A stretch of 64,000 nucleotides of DNA, from NCBI RefSeq assembly GCF_000934755.1, contig NZ_KN882175.1:555136-619135 (forward strand), read 5' to 3'. The DNA is from Desulfonatronovibrio magnus (GTDB taxonomy: Bacteria > Desulfobacterota > Desulfovibrionia > Desulfovibrionales > Desulfonatronovibrionaceae). The notes under the pieces were generated by a model that worked only from the letters and a program-made list of their open reading frames with translations, had not been told where the DNA came from and ran no database searches. Position numbers and translations under genes: made by a program. Positions 63,957 through 64,000 of the stretch are shown piece after piece (position 1 is the stretch's first letter; every line of letters begins with the position of its first letter).

Positions 63957-64000
63957 GACCTTCCGCCTTCACCCTTCAGCCTTCCAACCTTCAGCCTTCA
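63957..64000 (+). repeat. CTTCAGY-type heptamer array, cut by window edge
   Basis: TTCCGCC, TTCACCC, TTCAGCC, TTCCAACC, TTCAGCC in near 7-base register to the last base. It belongs to the same family as 12946-13008 and 28453-28664. Confidence 0.75.

Overview
The window comes from a Gram-negative, flagellated bacterium, most likely a sulfate reducer of the Desulfovibrionales (Desulfobacterota). The best evidence is the siroheme-dependent (alternative) heme pathway block hemB, ahbD, ahbB and ahbC, which is typical of sulfate reducers. It is supported by LPS/outer-membrane era genes (rseP, dxr, cdsA, uppS), a meso-diaminopimelate-type MurE, and single-operon flagellar genes with sigma-28 promoters. 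I cannot name the genus. Almost everything lies on the minus strand; only upp, uraA, zupT, pyk and its HD-domain partner are on the plus strand.

Layout, left to right. 1-10.6 kb: a serine hydrolase cut by the window edge, a PflX-type radical SAM protein, a lone receiver, argB, the HslUV protease, and a hybrid sensor kinase overlapping its own periplasmic binding protein. 10.7-15.2 kb: upp and uraA (uracil salvage and uptake), an AI-2E/PerM permease, and ZupT. 15.2-17.5 kb: a small module of DUF6899-like, MoaD-like and radical SAM proteins. 17.7-35.3 kb: the complete division and cell wall (dcw) cluster, read mraZ, rsmH, ftsL, ftsI, murE, murF, mraY, murD, ftsW, murG, murC, murB, ftsQ, ftsA, ftsZ, preceded by a clear MraZ operator. 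35.8-38.3 kb: pyk and a degenerate HD-GYP protein. 38.8-48.3 kb: queD, dnaE, an acyl-CoA ligase and the heme genes. 48.5-53.2 kb: a zinc-ribbon/YIP1 membrane protein, then fliS, fliD and flagellin with recognisable promoters and terminators. 53.2-57.1 kb: tsaB, two glycosyltransferases in an AT-rich patch, and an orphan protein. 57.1-63.4 kb: rseP, dxr, cdsA, uppS, frr and pyrH.

The non-coding DNA is unusual. (i) Seven intergenic gaps hold arrays of 7-8 bp tandem units. Unit sequences differ from gap to gap but are usually heptameric, often with a purine or pyrimidine transition at a fixed place. They recall the heptanucleotide STRR repeats of filamentous cyanobacteria. (ii) A 140-170 bp MITE/REP-like element with GTTTAGC...GCTAAAC ends occurs three times, plus two fragments; its inner hairpin arms change between copies but stay complementary. 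(iii) A mosaic family built from interchangeable modules (310 bp and about 160 bp forms) occurs at 38.3, 49.5, 61.7-62.6 and 63.5-63.9 kb and separates pyrH from frr by about 1.2 kb. (iv) Small palindromes share the core GGCTNNAGCC. No transposase, tRNA, rRNA or CRISPR array was seen.

No defence system or obviously new enzymatic pathway was found. The repeat systems, the binding-protein/kinase pair and the radical SAM/MoaD-like/DUF6899-like trio deserve a second look.
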